From: Verrucomicrobiota bacterium | GTDB taxonomy: Bacteria > Verrucomicrobiota > Verrucomicrobiia > Verrucomicrobiales > Verrucomicrobiaceae | DNA: 5,984 nucleotides | Direction of reading: 5' to 3' | NCBI GenBank assembly: GCA_009885275.1 | Contig: VFKY01000199.1 | Span: 1 to 5,984 of the forward strand | In this document: one piece after another, positions 1 to 5,984 of the stretch | How positions within the stretch are numbered: position 1 is the first letter of the stretch | Layout of the letters: every line of letters starts with the position of its first letter | Made by a program: the position numbers and the translations under genes | Notes under the pieces: generated by a model | The model's database searches: none | Told to the model about the DNA's origin: nothing | What the model saw: only the letters and a program-made list of their open reading frames with translations

Positions 1-603
1 GCTGAGAAGGACCAACGCGGTTCCGGCAGGACTTGAGCCAAGAGCATCACGCAGAGAGGCATCGAGGTTTGTGATGGTGGCATCCGCTTTAAATCCAAAG
101 TTATGGGACAGGTCACCGGATGTATCGCTTCCATCGTTTCGTCGCCACCAGAGACGCTCTGCCTTGTATCCTCGTAGCGCAAAAAGCTCCACATCATGCT
201 TTTCCGCGATCTGGTTAATGATGGAGGTATTGGGATTTAGCAACGCCTGTTCGAGTCTGGTAAAACGACTTTCATTCTTTTGCGTTTGATCGCTGGATTT
301 CGCGCCTTCTGAATCGGTGAAACTCATGCTCGCTGAGGCATCCGCTACTATCACGACACGTCCAAGCTGACGAAAGGTACTGACATGCCTGAGTACAGGA
401 CCGGAAAGACAAAGCGCTAAAATAAATACGGCCAGTGATCGAAGCAAAGCGGGCACCCAGCGACCAGGGCCGGATTGATAACGTAACTCACGGCGATAAT
501 AAAAGAACATCGCTGCCGACAGTCCCAACGCCAGTGCGATGACCGGCAATGCAGGCCGGTCACCAGTGAAGCGGAGAAAAGTTTCTGTTTGTTCTTGGTT
601 CAA
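1..603 (-). CDS. Membrane-anchored VWA-domain protein, N-terminal 201 residues (3' end outside window)
   Basis: The reading frame is open from a TTG at 603 to the left window edge, giving 201 residues without a stop. Two hydrophobic segments (about residues 19-36 and 50-71) flank a positively charged loop (YYRRELRY), so the following domain is predicted to lie outside the cytoplasm. A von Willebrand factor A domain begins at residue 81: VVIVADASASM gives the metal-site DxSxS (D88, S90, S92), TNLDASL supplies the Thr (T178), and the window ends in ALVLLS, just where the third motif Asp is expected. The start is chosen because TTG is the only ATG/GTG/TTG between the in-frame stop at 682-684 and the first membrane segment, and its TTGA overlaps the stop of the upstream gene, a usual sign of translational coupling. 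It is the fourth gene of the MoxR operon. Related proteins in such operons are often long and carry a glutamine-amidotransferase-like domain further on; whether this one does cannot be seen. The domain call is firm, the exact start less so. Confidence 0.85.
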   Translation of the reverse strand, partial: MNQEQTETFLRFTGDRPALPVIALALGLSAAMFFYYRRELRYQSGPGRWVPALLRSLAVFILALCLSGPVLRHVSTFRQLGRVVIVADASASMSFTDSEGAKSSDQTQKNESRFTRLEQALLNPNTSIINQIAEKHDVELFALRGYKAERLWWRRNDGSDTSGDLSHNFGFKADATITNLDASLRDALGSSPAGTALVLLS

Positions 604-2756
604 GCGCGGGAGATGCGTTGTTGTAAAAAGACTTCGAGGAAAAGAAAGGCGATTAGCGCGAATAGTAATAGTTGCCAGACCTCAGTGCCGTGACGCCGTG
701 ACCGATCCAGACGAGTGTAGTCATCATTGTTTTCAGCGAAGCTGGCACTTAAACGGGTTGCCATGTCATGAACCTTACCGGTACTTAGAAGCGTTAGATC
801 TGACTCCGAAGGATTTAAATTAAACGCAAAACGTTTCGGGGCACTTGTCTTTGCCGCCGTGCTGGCACGAAGTTCATAGAGTCCTGGATTTTGAGTGATG
901 GCATAGTCCACATAAACATTTCCTTCCTTATCAGTGATGGGTTTTAGTTCGTGCGTTTCGTTGAGCGGGTCCGTAAGGACAAAGGCCTCTTTGCCTTGGT
1001 CTTTAGCGAGTGAAGCACGCAACATGGAGCCACAACTTTGGGATTGAGGTGCTGCACTCTGTGTTGCTAAATAGGTAACAATTCGCTGCATTAAGGGTAC
1101 AAAAACAGGCTGAAGTGGCAGGTTGTTCCATTGAGCGTTCGCCGTTGTTGCCACAGCGATGACGCGTCCTTTGCCGAAAGGTTTCTCGACCATTAAAGAA
1201 TCGCCACGATCCAGATTTAGGATAGAGCGGGTTTCCCCCTCGATTTTTTCAAATTTCGCCCAATGCTGGAATGCTGCATCCTGCAGCTTTAATCCGCGGG
1301 CATCATTAAAATAGGTCGTGGCAGGGTGCGTGTGACGTTGATTGAGAATGCGCGCAGGCGTTTGTCCTGTTTCGACATGGCCGAAGCCTTTGAAGAAACA
1401 AGGAAAAAGGCTTTTGCCATCTCGAAAAAATTCTTTTTCATACCACGTTGAATTACAATCAGGTCCAACAAAGACGATCAGCCCACCTCCTCGTTTTACA
1501 AATTCTTCGAGATCAGGCAGTTGACGTCCATTAAGTCTTTCAACGTTTGCAAGCATGACTACTTCTACACCGTCGAGGAACTTCTCACGAATTTGACGGT
1601 AATCAGTAGTGCTCGTGCGAATGACATCCTTGAGTGAAGTTGAGGCACTTTGATGGGGAGCGAGAGAGATTTCTAAAAAGTCGGTGGCCCCGGATAAAGG
1701 TCCCAAATCTGATCCACCCTTCACAAGCAGACAGTTGACCTGTTCCCGCACGGGGATGACGAGGGAGTAGGCGTTGTCTTCTGGAAACGCGTCGCCTTCC
1801 ACTCGCACGGTGATGGCATGGTCTCCGGCGGTATCGAAAGCTTGGTTGAGTGTCAGTAGTGTTTCGGCATTCGGAGCCACGGAAACTCTCGTGGTGCGAA
1901 GTCTAGCGCCATCAGCTTCCAGATGCACCGCGATATCTTGATAAGCACGTTTACCATGATTGAGAATGCGAACGCGCAGGGCGATGCTCTGCTCTCTGGC
2001 GATCACGAATGCGGAGGGCTCGACAGAGGCTAACGCAAGATTTTCCTCAAGTTCACCGGCGCCCCGGTAAAATGTTAGCAGGGGTTTGGGTTCGGACTTC
2101 AAGATGGTGTCCAATGCAGCGACACTTCCACCATCAGCGATGTTTTTCCAATCACTCTGCTGAAAGTCGGAGAGTAATAAAACTTCACGCGAAGCGCCAC
2201 TCATGCGTTTGAGCTCAGCATTGGCCAGTTGTAGGGCATCATTTAGAGCAAAGGGGCCGGCCAGACAGGGTTCTGTTTCCAGTTTCTTGGTGATGGCTTC
2301 CAAGGCGACAGTGGGAGCATCGAGCAGCAATCTTGGCGGATTGCCCGCGAGCACGACGCTGACATCGGAGCCATTTGGTAACTTCTCCAAGATTTGTCGG
2401 AGTTCGCTTCGCATCTTGTCACTGAGTGTGCCTTGATCAGAAGGCGCGCGCATGGAGAAGCTATTGTCCAAGACCACGACAAGGGACGTTTTATTGAGCC
2501 CTGGAAACTGACGCAGAAAACTCAATACTGGACGTGCGAGACATAAAGCGAGGAGAATAGGGATGGCTATGCGAGTCAAAAGTAGCAGTAATTGCTCCAC
2601 TTTTATATTTCGTTTCCGCTGTTGCAGAGCTTGATGCAGCAGGTGCATTGCCCCCCATCGAACGGTTTGAACCCGACGCTTATTGAGCAGGTGGATGATG
2701 AGCGGGATGAGAAACGCTGCGGCACCTGCAAGAAGAATGGCGTTGAGGAAATTCAT
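600..2756 (-). CDS. BatA-like membrane protein: BatA N-terminal domain, VWA domain, GATase1-like region, C-terminal TM helix
   Basis: This is a 718-residue protein. The N-terminus (MNFLNAILLAGAAAFLIPL, then IIHLLNKRR) is a typical BatA N-terminal domain (Pfam PF07584 type): helix 1 about 4-22, a basic loop with KRR and RKRN, and helix 2 about 55-77. A VWA domain follows from about residue 90, with SLVVVLDNSFSM carrying DxSxS (D97, S99, S101) and LLLSDF carrying D197. The position that aligns with the metal-binding Thr is F169, so the metal site looks degenerate. Residues about 240-335 resemble a beta-sandwich of the CARDB type (LASVEPSAF, then RVRILNHGKR). Residues about 340-560 resemble a class I glutamine-amidotransferase-like fold (LEEFVKRGGGLIVFVGPD), without an obvious GxCxG nucleophile elbow. 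A last helix (about 694-712) ends in a short basic tail. The positive-inside rule puts the large central part outside the cytoplasm. The start is the first ATG, 3 nt after the DUF58 stop. The family call is firm; the molecular role is unknown. Confidence 0.9.
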   Translation of the reverse strand: MNFLNAILLAGAAAFLIPLIIHLLNKRRVQTVRWGAMHLLHQALQQRKRNIKVEQLLLLLTRIAIPILLALCLARPVLSFLRQFPGLNKTSLVVVLDNSFSMRAPSDQGTLSDKMRSELRQILEKLPNGSDVSVVLAGNPPRLLLDAPTVALEAITKKLETEPCLAGPFALNDALQLANAELKRMSGASREVLLLSDFQQSDWKNIADGGSVAALDTILKSEPKPLLTFYRGAGELEENLALASVEPSAFVIAREQSIALRVRILNHGKRAYQDIAVHLEADGARLRTTRVSVAPNAETLLTLNQAFDTAGDHAITVRVEGDAFPEDNAYSLVIPVREQVNCLLVKGGSDLGPLSGATDFLEISLAPHQSASTSLKDVIRTSTTDYRQIREKFLDGVEVVMLANVERLNGRQLPDLEEFVKRGGGLIVFVGPDCNSTWYEKEFFRDGKSLFPCFFKGFGHVETGQTPARILNQRHTHPATTYFNDARGLKLQDAAFQHWAKFEKIEGETRSILNLDRGDSLMVEKPFGKGRVIAVATTANAQWNNLPLQPVFVPLMQRIVTYLATQSAAPQSQSCGSMLRASLAKDQGKEAFVLTDPLNETHELKPITDKEGNVYVDYAITQNPGLYELRASTAAKTSAPKRFAFNLNPSESDLTLLSTGKVHDMATRLSASFAENNDDYTRLDRSRRHGTEVWQLLLFALIAFLFLEVFLQQRISRA

Positions 2757-2759
2757 GGC

Positions 2760-3656
2760 TCAGCGACGCATCCTCAACGCGAGGTAACTTTTTACAGCGT
2801 GGGCAAGGGGTTCATCGGTGACGATGGGAACGAGATCTACCTGATGCTTACTCAAACCTTCGGTGAGAGCACTGCGAAACTGTTCCAAAGCTTGAAGATA
2901 TCTCTGGCGGATGGCGGCCGGATCGAGCATTTGAAAATCCTCGAAGTTCTCAAGATTTTCAAAACGAGCCCAACGTGAAAAAGGGAATTCCAGTTCATCC
3001 CGATCCCATATCTGAAACACGATGATCTCATGTCCGCGTTTGCGCAATACTCCAATGGCTTGAAGCAGTTCGCCAACATCATCAAAGCCATCGGTCATCA
3101 GCATGAGTAACCCGCGTTTCTTAATGCGTGAGGCAAGATTTTGTAAAACTGCAGCAAGCGATGTCTCTGCTCCCGGTTCAGTCTTAAGGAGTGTCTCTAA
3201 AACATTGTGAAGATGGGAGGTCTTGGTCCGACAGGGGATAAATTCACGCACCTTACTGTCAAAAGTAACCAGGCCCACTGCATCCTGCTGTCCTGTTAGC
3301 ACATAGGCTAGGGCCGCCGCGAGCTTGCGAGCGTGCTCAAATTTTTTCACACCCTTGGAGCCCTGATAATTCATGGAGCCACTGGCATCTAACAACAGGG
3401 TGGCACGAAGGTTCGTTTCTTCGTCGTATTCACGAATATAAAATCGATCGCTACGCCCGAAAATTTTCCAGTCGAGACGTTTGATTTCATCGCCCTGAAC
3501 ATAGGGACGATGTTGGCGGAATTCGACGCTAGCTCCCTTATTGGGGGATGCATGCAAACCCGTACTGAACCCTTCCATTACCGTTCGAGCGAAGAGCGGT
3601 AACCCAGAGAGCTGGAGAAGATCTTCAGCCGGAAGTAGGTCGGAAAGTTTAGCCAT
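2760..3656 (-). CDS. DUF58 family protein with VWA domain (soluble short form)
   Basis: This 298-residue protein has no hydrophobic segment, so it should be cytoplasmic; this is the usual length of the short DUF58 form. The DUF58 signature (PF01882) is clear at residues 52-77: YVQGDEIKRLDWKIFGRSD, then RFYIREYDEE. It is followed by a VWA core with an apparently intact metal site: LLLDASGSM gives D90, S92 and S94, AETSLAAVL gives T165, and LMLMTDG gives D189. The start is the ATG at 3656; the N-terminus (LLPAEDLLQLSGLPLFARTV) matches the usual DUF58 opening, and no Shine-Dalgarno is visible. It lies 55 nt after the MoxR gene and 3 nt before the BatA-like gene. DUF58 proteins are encoded almost obligatorily beside MoxR ATPases, and a role as partner or adaptor of the ATPase is inferred. 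Its biochemical activity is not established. The family call is very secure. Confidence 0.95.
   Translation of the reverse strand: MAKLSDLLPAEDLLQLSGLPLFARTVMEGFSTGLHASPNKGASVEFRQHRPYVQGDEIKRLDWKIFGRSDRFYIREYDEETNLRATLLLDASGSMNYQGSKGVKKFEHARKLAAALAYVLTGQQDAVGLVTFDSKVREFIPCRTKTSHLHNVLETLLKTEPGAETSLAAVLQNLASRIKKRGLLMLMTDGFDDVGELLQAIGVLRKRGHEIIVFQIWDRDELEFPFSRWARFENLENFEDFQMLDPAAIRQRYLQALEQFRSALTEGLSKHQVDLVPIVTDEPLAHAVKSYLALRMRR
2771..2775 (-). promoter_or_regulatory. Possible Shine-Dalgarno for the BatA-like gene
   Basis: GAGGA on the minus strand lies inside the end of the DUF58 gene, 14 nt before the ATG at 2756. The spacing is longer than usual, so it may be weak or irrelevant. With only 3 nt between the DUF58 stop and this ATG, translational coupling is the more likely means of initiation. 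Confidence 0.3.
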
Positions 3657-3711
3657 AGAAGATCGAAATCAATCGTCAGAGATCAAGGTCACACCATGAT
3701 CCAATCGTCCT

Positions 3712-4725
3712 CTACATTACCCGGCTCGCATGTGGCCTAGCACATTGCTCAAGAAGATGTTGCACAATGTGATCCACGGTGACGCCCTCCGCTTCAGCAT
3801 GAAAGGTGGGGACGATACGGTGCCGCATAACAGGAATCGCTAGCGCTTCAATGTCATCGATCGTGACGTGCGTGCGACCTCTAAGCAGGGCTCGCACTTT
3901 ACTGGCGAGAATGAGATGCTGACTGGCACGAGGTCCTGCGCCCCAACTGACCATTTGTTTGACGTAGTCACTCACATTAGGCTCAGTCGTCCGAGTGGAA
4001 CGTACTATATCCAATACAAAATCTGTTACATAATCGGGAACCGGCACGCGACGGGAGAGGGTCTGCATCATCATCAAATCATCACCCGTCAGTACCGGAA
4101 CGATATCATGACTCACGGAGCCGGTTGTGCGGTCAAGAATCTCACGTTCATCATCACGCGTTGGATAGTCGACCTTGATGAGAAAGAGGAAGCGATCCTT
4201 CTGCGCTTCCGGCAACGGGTAGGTGCCCTCTTGTTCAATCGGGTTCTGTGTTGCCAGTACAAAGAACGGACGAGGCAGATCCATGGTGTCACGACCAATG
4301 GTAACAGAGCGTTCTTGCATCGCTTCGAGCAGTGCTGCCTGAGTTTTTGGTGGAGTACGGTTGATTTCATCCGCGAGAATGATCTGTGAGAAGATCGGGC
4401 CCTCCATGAAAGTCAGTTTGCGGCGGCCTGTCTCTGCATCTTCCTGAATGATTTCAGTGCCAGTAATGTCAGCCGGCATCAGGTCGGGAGTGAATTGAAT
4501 ACGACGAAAGCTTAGATGGATTGCATCCGCGAAAGACTTGACCAGCAATGTCTTGGCAAGACCGGGGACACCTTCTAGTAATGCGTGCCCACCTGCGACC
4601 ATGGCGATAAACACCTGCTCAATAACGTCCTCCTGTCCGACAATCCGTTTACTCAGTTCTGCGCAGAGTGTGTTGTATGATTGAACCAGTTGTTCTGCGG
4701 CTTCGGAGTCGGTTATAGAGGACAT
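3712..4725 (-). CDS. MoxR-family AAA+ ATPase
   Basis: From the ATG at 4725 this is a 337-residue protein, close to the usual MoxR length. It shows the whole set of family motifs: Walker A GVPGLAKT (52-59), a MoxR-typical block [18 protein letters not shown] (74-91), Walker [10 protein letters not shown] (115-123), sensor 1 ATQNP (158-162) with [16 protein letters not shown] just after it, and the sensor 2 region GPRASQ (264-269) in the C-terminal lid (AAA_3 and AAA_lid_2 type). It is expected to bind and hydrolyse ATP as a ring and act as a chaperone-like remodeller together with the VWA proteins encoded after it. An in-frame ATG at 4839 would add 38 residues ([10 protein letters not shown] and on), but these precede the family's normal N-terminus ([14 protein letters not shown]) and look non-coding, so 4725 is preferred. 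There is no Shine-Dalgarno at either. It is the first gene of the operon, with its promoter presumably in 4726-4954. Confidence 0.95.
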   Translation of the reverse strand: MSSITDSEAAEQLVQSYNTLCAELSKRIVGQEDVIEQVFIAMVAGGHALLEGVPGLAKTLLVKSFADAIHLSFRRIQFTPDLMPADITGTEIIQEDAETGRRKLTFMEGPIFSQIILADEINRTPPKTQAALLEAMQERSVTIGRDTMDLPRPFFVLATQNPIEQEGTYPLPEAQKDRFLFLIKVDYPTRDDEREILDRTTGSVSHDIVPVLTGDDLMMMQTLSRRVPVPDYVTDFVLDIVRSTRTTEPNVSDYVKQMVSWGAGPRASQHLILASKVRALLRGRTHVTIDDIEALAIPVMRHRIVPTFHAEAEGVTVDHIVQHLLEQCARPHASRVM

Positions 4726-4752
4726 GTTTAGTGATTTTTCGGATAAATGACT

Positions 4753-4771
4753 ACGGCAAACTGACGGCAAA
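4753..4771. repeat. 8-bp direct repeat ACGGCAAA with 11-bp period upstream of the MoxR gene
   Basis: ACGGCAAA occurs at 4753-4760 and again at 4764-4771, which reads TTTGCCGT twice on the operon strand. The copies are exact and repeat every 11 bp, about one helical turn, and lie 28-46 bp upstream of the MoxR start codon. That spacing fits a protein binding site on one face of the helix, but a chance repeat cannot be excluded. Confidence 0.5.
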
Positions 4772-4914
4772 GCTTTCAAAGATAAAGGCCAATCTTTCTT
4801 AAAGCGGAATAATGGGGCCTCCAACCAAGAGGTGCACATTTATCACTGAAATTCTTGATTCGACAGAGTTGACATCATTGATTGCGACCTAGTAGTCTCC
4901 AAAAGACCTTCAAA

Positions 4915-4932
4915 CCCCTGAATATACTGGGG
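4915..4932 (+). promoter_or_regulatory. Candidate -10 element TATACT inside a CCCC/GGGG imperfect palindrome
   Basis: TATACT (4923-4928) matches the bacterial -10 consensus at five of six positions and lies 26 nt before the ATG at 4955. It sits between CCCC (4915-4918) and GGGG (4929-4932), with further pairs at G4920/C4927 and at the AT centre, so the site could also bind a dimeric regulator. No good -35 is visible at the right distance. Confidence 0.3.
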
Positions 4933-4954
4933 ATGTGAGCACATCATTATCGCC

Positions 4955-5984
4955 ATGAAAAATATAAAATACATGACGGCCTTGATTGCGTTACTCATTG
5001 TCAACCCAATGAATGGCGCCCCTAATCGAGAGGAAACGGGGGCTATTATACTCCAATTGCGACGTGAGATACCCAATGGTTGTGTTTTGGTATCAGAGTT
5101 ATTGAGCCGTGGAGAATGGCCCGAAGCTCAATTCAGTGTCGTTGAAGTTACAGCACTTCAGCAGGAATCGCTTCCCATAAAACTCCGCGACTATTTTACT
5201 AGTGATATTTTGAGAAATACAAAACGAACTGGCGAATCAACTATTCTGTGGCAGCTAGCTGCTACTCCAAAGAAAAGCGAAATCGTTCCGTTTGCGTTAC
5301 CTGGACGCTTTGATTTGCCTTTTGCTGGAAATTGGGGGGACAGTGTAAATTCCGTCGATGGAAAAATGATGATAGAGGATGACCCTCTTATTTTAGGCAG
5401 AGGGTTTGCATGCCTCATTAAACCCGCCGGAGATTTGAGCGTTCCTTTCGACAACATTGTGCCTATCCCAACTGGCTGGGGAAGACTGTTATCTGAGGCC
5501 CACCAAGTGCGGCATACTAGTGCTGTTTTGTCTTCAAACAAGGTGCTGACTTCTGATGAGCAGAATGAGTTGCTTTCACTTGCGGATCATTCTAACGCCA
5601 TCGTCCGTTGCATGGCTTTCAAAAAATTGATAACCACACAGAAGGTGTCTCCTCAGTGGATTGATGCTCAGGTCACTAAAGACTATGGTCTCAATGAATG
5701 TGCCGTGAAAATTTTATTCTTACTTGATCTTGAATCAAGCTTGCCGTCATCACTTTTCGCTTTGGTTGACGTGCAACAAACTTCGCGTGTCCTCACGGGT
5801 ATGGGGATCGCCGCATACTGTAAGCTCCGTTCTGATAAAGAATTGCACAAGCACATCCTTCTACACTTTTCGAGTCCTAATGACGCTGACCGAACACTCA
5901 ACGCCGAGACCTTGAATCAACCTTGTGTGCGACTACTTTTTCAACTGACAGAGCTACCAGCGGCAAACTTAGACTCGCCTGACA
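4955..5984 (+). CDS. Secreted protein of unknown function, possibly with HEAT-like helical repeats (3' end outside window)
   Basis: The frame is open from the ATG at 4955 to the right edge: 343 residues, no stop. I do not recognise the family. The N-terminus looks like a Sec signal peptide: a basic start (MKNIKY), a hydrophobic core (MTALIALLIV) and a possible cleavage after NGA near residue 22. No later membrane segment is seen, so the product is probably periplasmic or secreted. Residues about 25-190 appear mixed alpha/beta, with aromatic patches such as FDLPFAGNWGD. From about residue 199 the sequence turns helical (TSDEQNELLSLADHSNAIVR, then leucine-rich segments to about 310), which recalls HEAT-like repeats; this is a weak pattern match. 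The ATG is the only plausible start because an in-frame TGA lies at 4919-4921 and no other start follows it. No Shine-Dalgarno precedes it. The gene is transcribed away from the MoxR operon and need not be linked to it in function. That it is a gene is well supported by a signal peptide and over 1 kb of open frame. Confidence 0.8.
   Translation, partial: MKNIKYMTALIALLIVNPMNGAPNREETGAIILQLRREIPNGCVLVSELLSRGEWPEAQFSVVEVTALQQESLPIKLRDYFTSDILRNTKRTGESTILWQLAATPKKSEIVPFALPGRFDLPFAGNWGDSVNSVDGKMMIEDDPLILGRGFACLIKPAGDLSVPFDNIVPIPTGWGRLLSEAHQVRHTSAVLSSNKVLTSDEQNELLSLADHSNAIVRCMAFKKLITTQKVSPQWIDAQVTKDYGLNECAVKILFLLDLESSLPSSLFALVDVQQTSRVLTGMGIAAYCKLRSDKELHKHILLHFSSPNDADRTLNAETLNQPCVRLLFQLTELPAANLDSPD

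Larger units (their letters stand above)
4726..4954. promoter_or_regulatory. Divergent intergenic control region between the MoxR operon and the secreted-protein gene
   Basis: This 229-bp non-coding stretch separates two divergent genes and must hold both promoters. For the rightward gene, a perfect TTGACA (4869-4874) has only a poor -10 18 nt later (TAGTCT), while a good -10-like TATACT (4923-4928) has no clear -35. For the leftward operon I see no convincing promoter. It also contains an 11-bp-spaced direct repeat (listed separately) and a partial palindrome around TATACT. No tRNA, riboswitch or terminator was recognised. The role as control region follows from gene orientation; the individual boxes are tentative. 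Confidence 0.6.

Noticed and set aside
539..823. Plus-strand open frame of 94 codons
   Set aside because: It is antisense to the junction of the BatA-like gene and the last VWA gene, both supported by motifs; the product is basic and without features.
2592..2978. Plus-strand open frame of 128 codons across the BatA-like/DUF58 junction
   Set aside because: It is antisense to two strongly supported genes, including their conserved ends, and its product resembles nothing.
3868..4389. Plus-strand open frame of 173 codons
   Set aside because: It is opposite the most conserved part of the MoxR gene; the length is explained by the codon constraints of the real gene.
4818..4832. CCTC/GAGG hairpin in the intergenic region as a terminator or riboswitch stem
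   Set aside because: The stem has only 4 bp with a 7-nt loop and no T-run; there is no gene upstream for it to terminate.
4843..5076. Minus-strand open frame of 77 codons with a hydrophobic stretch in the intergenic region
   Set aside because: It runs antisense to the signal peptide of the secreted-protein gene; its hydrophobic run is the mirror of that sequence, and it has no ribosome binding site or recognisable family.
5191..5541. Minus-strand open frame of 116 codons
   Set aside because: It is antisense to the secreted-protein gene, whose frame is continuous and begins with a signal peptide.
1..5984. CRISPR array, transposon ends, tRNA or rRNA
   Set aside because: Reading both strands showed no repeat-spacer pattern, no transposase motifs and no tRNA- or rRNA-like segments; nearly all of the sequence is coding.

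Overview
The window is an ordinary bacterial chromosomal segment of roughly balanced GC. It holds one minus-strand operon of four genes (the last one cut by the left edge) and one divergent plus-strand gene cut by the right edge. The gene order MoxR ATPase, short DUF58, long BatA-like protein, second membrane VWA protein is common in Verrucomicrobiota, Planctomycetota and relatives. Together with the near absence of Shine-Dalgarno sequences, it suggests the PVC superphylum, perhaps Verrucomicrobiota. That assignment is an inference from architecture, not from a marker gene.

Layout, read in the direction of operon transcription (right to left). First comes a MoxR-family AAA+ ATPase (4725 to 3712). 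After 55 nt follows a soluble DUF58/VWA protein (3656 to 2760), and after 3 nt a 718-residue BatA-like membrane protein (2756 to 600). Finally there is a second membrane-anchored VWA protein that starts at a TTG overlapping the previous stop by 4 nt (603 to beyond position 1). To the right, 229 bp of non-coding DNA (4726-4954) serves as the divergent control region. A secreted protein of unknown function, possibly helical-repeat, runs from 4955 past the end.

How they may work together: MoxR ATPases act as chaperone-like AAA+ machines paired with VWA proteins encoded next to them. The ATPase and DUF58 protein have no membrane segments and should be cytoplasmic. The two large proteins each have two N-terminal membrane helices with a positively charged loop between them, which places their VWA domains outside the cytoplasm. 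The module resembles the Bat (Bacteroides aerotolerance) type of operon, whose exact substrate is not settled. The divergent secreted protein may or may not belong to the system.

I found no RNA genes, mobile elements, CRISPR arrays, pseudogenes or clear terminators. The module belongs to a known class. The less familiar parts are the degenerate metal site in the BatA-like protein, the uncharacterised secreted protein and the repeat-bearing intergenic region.
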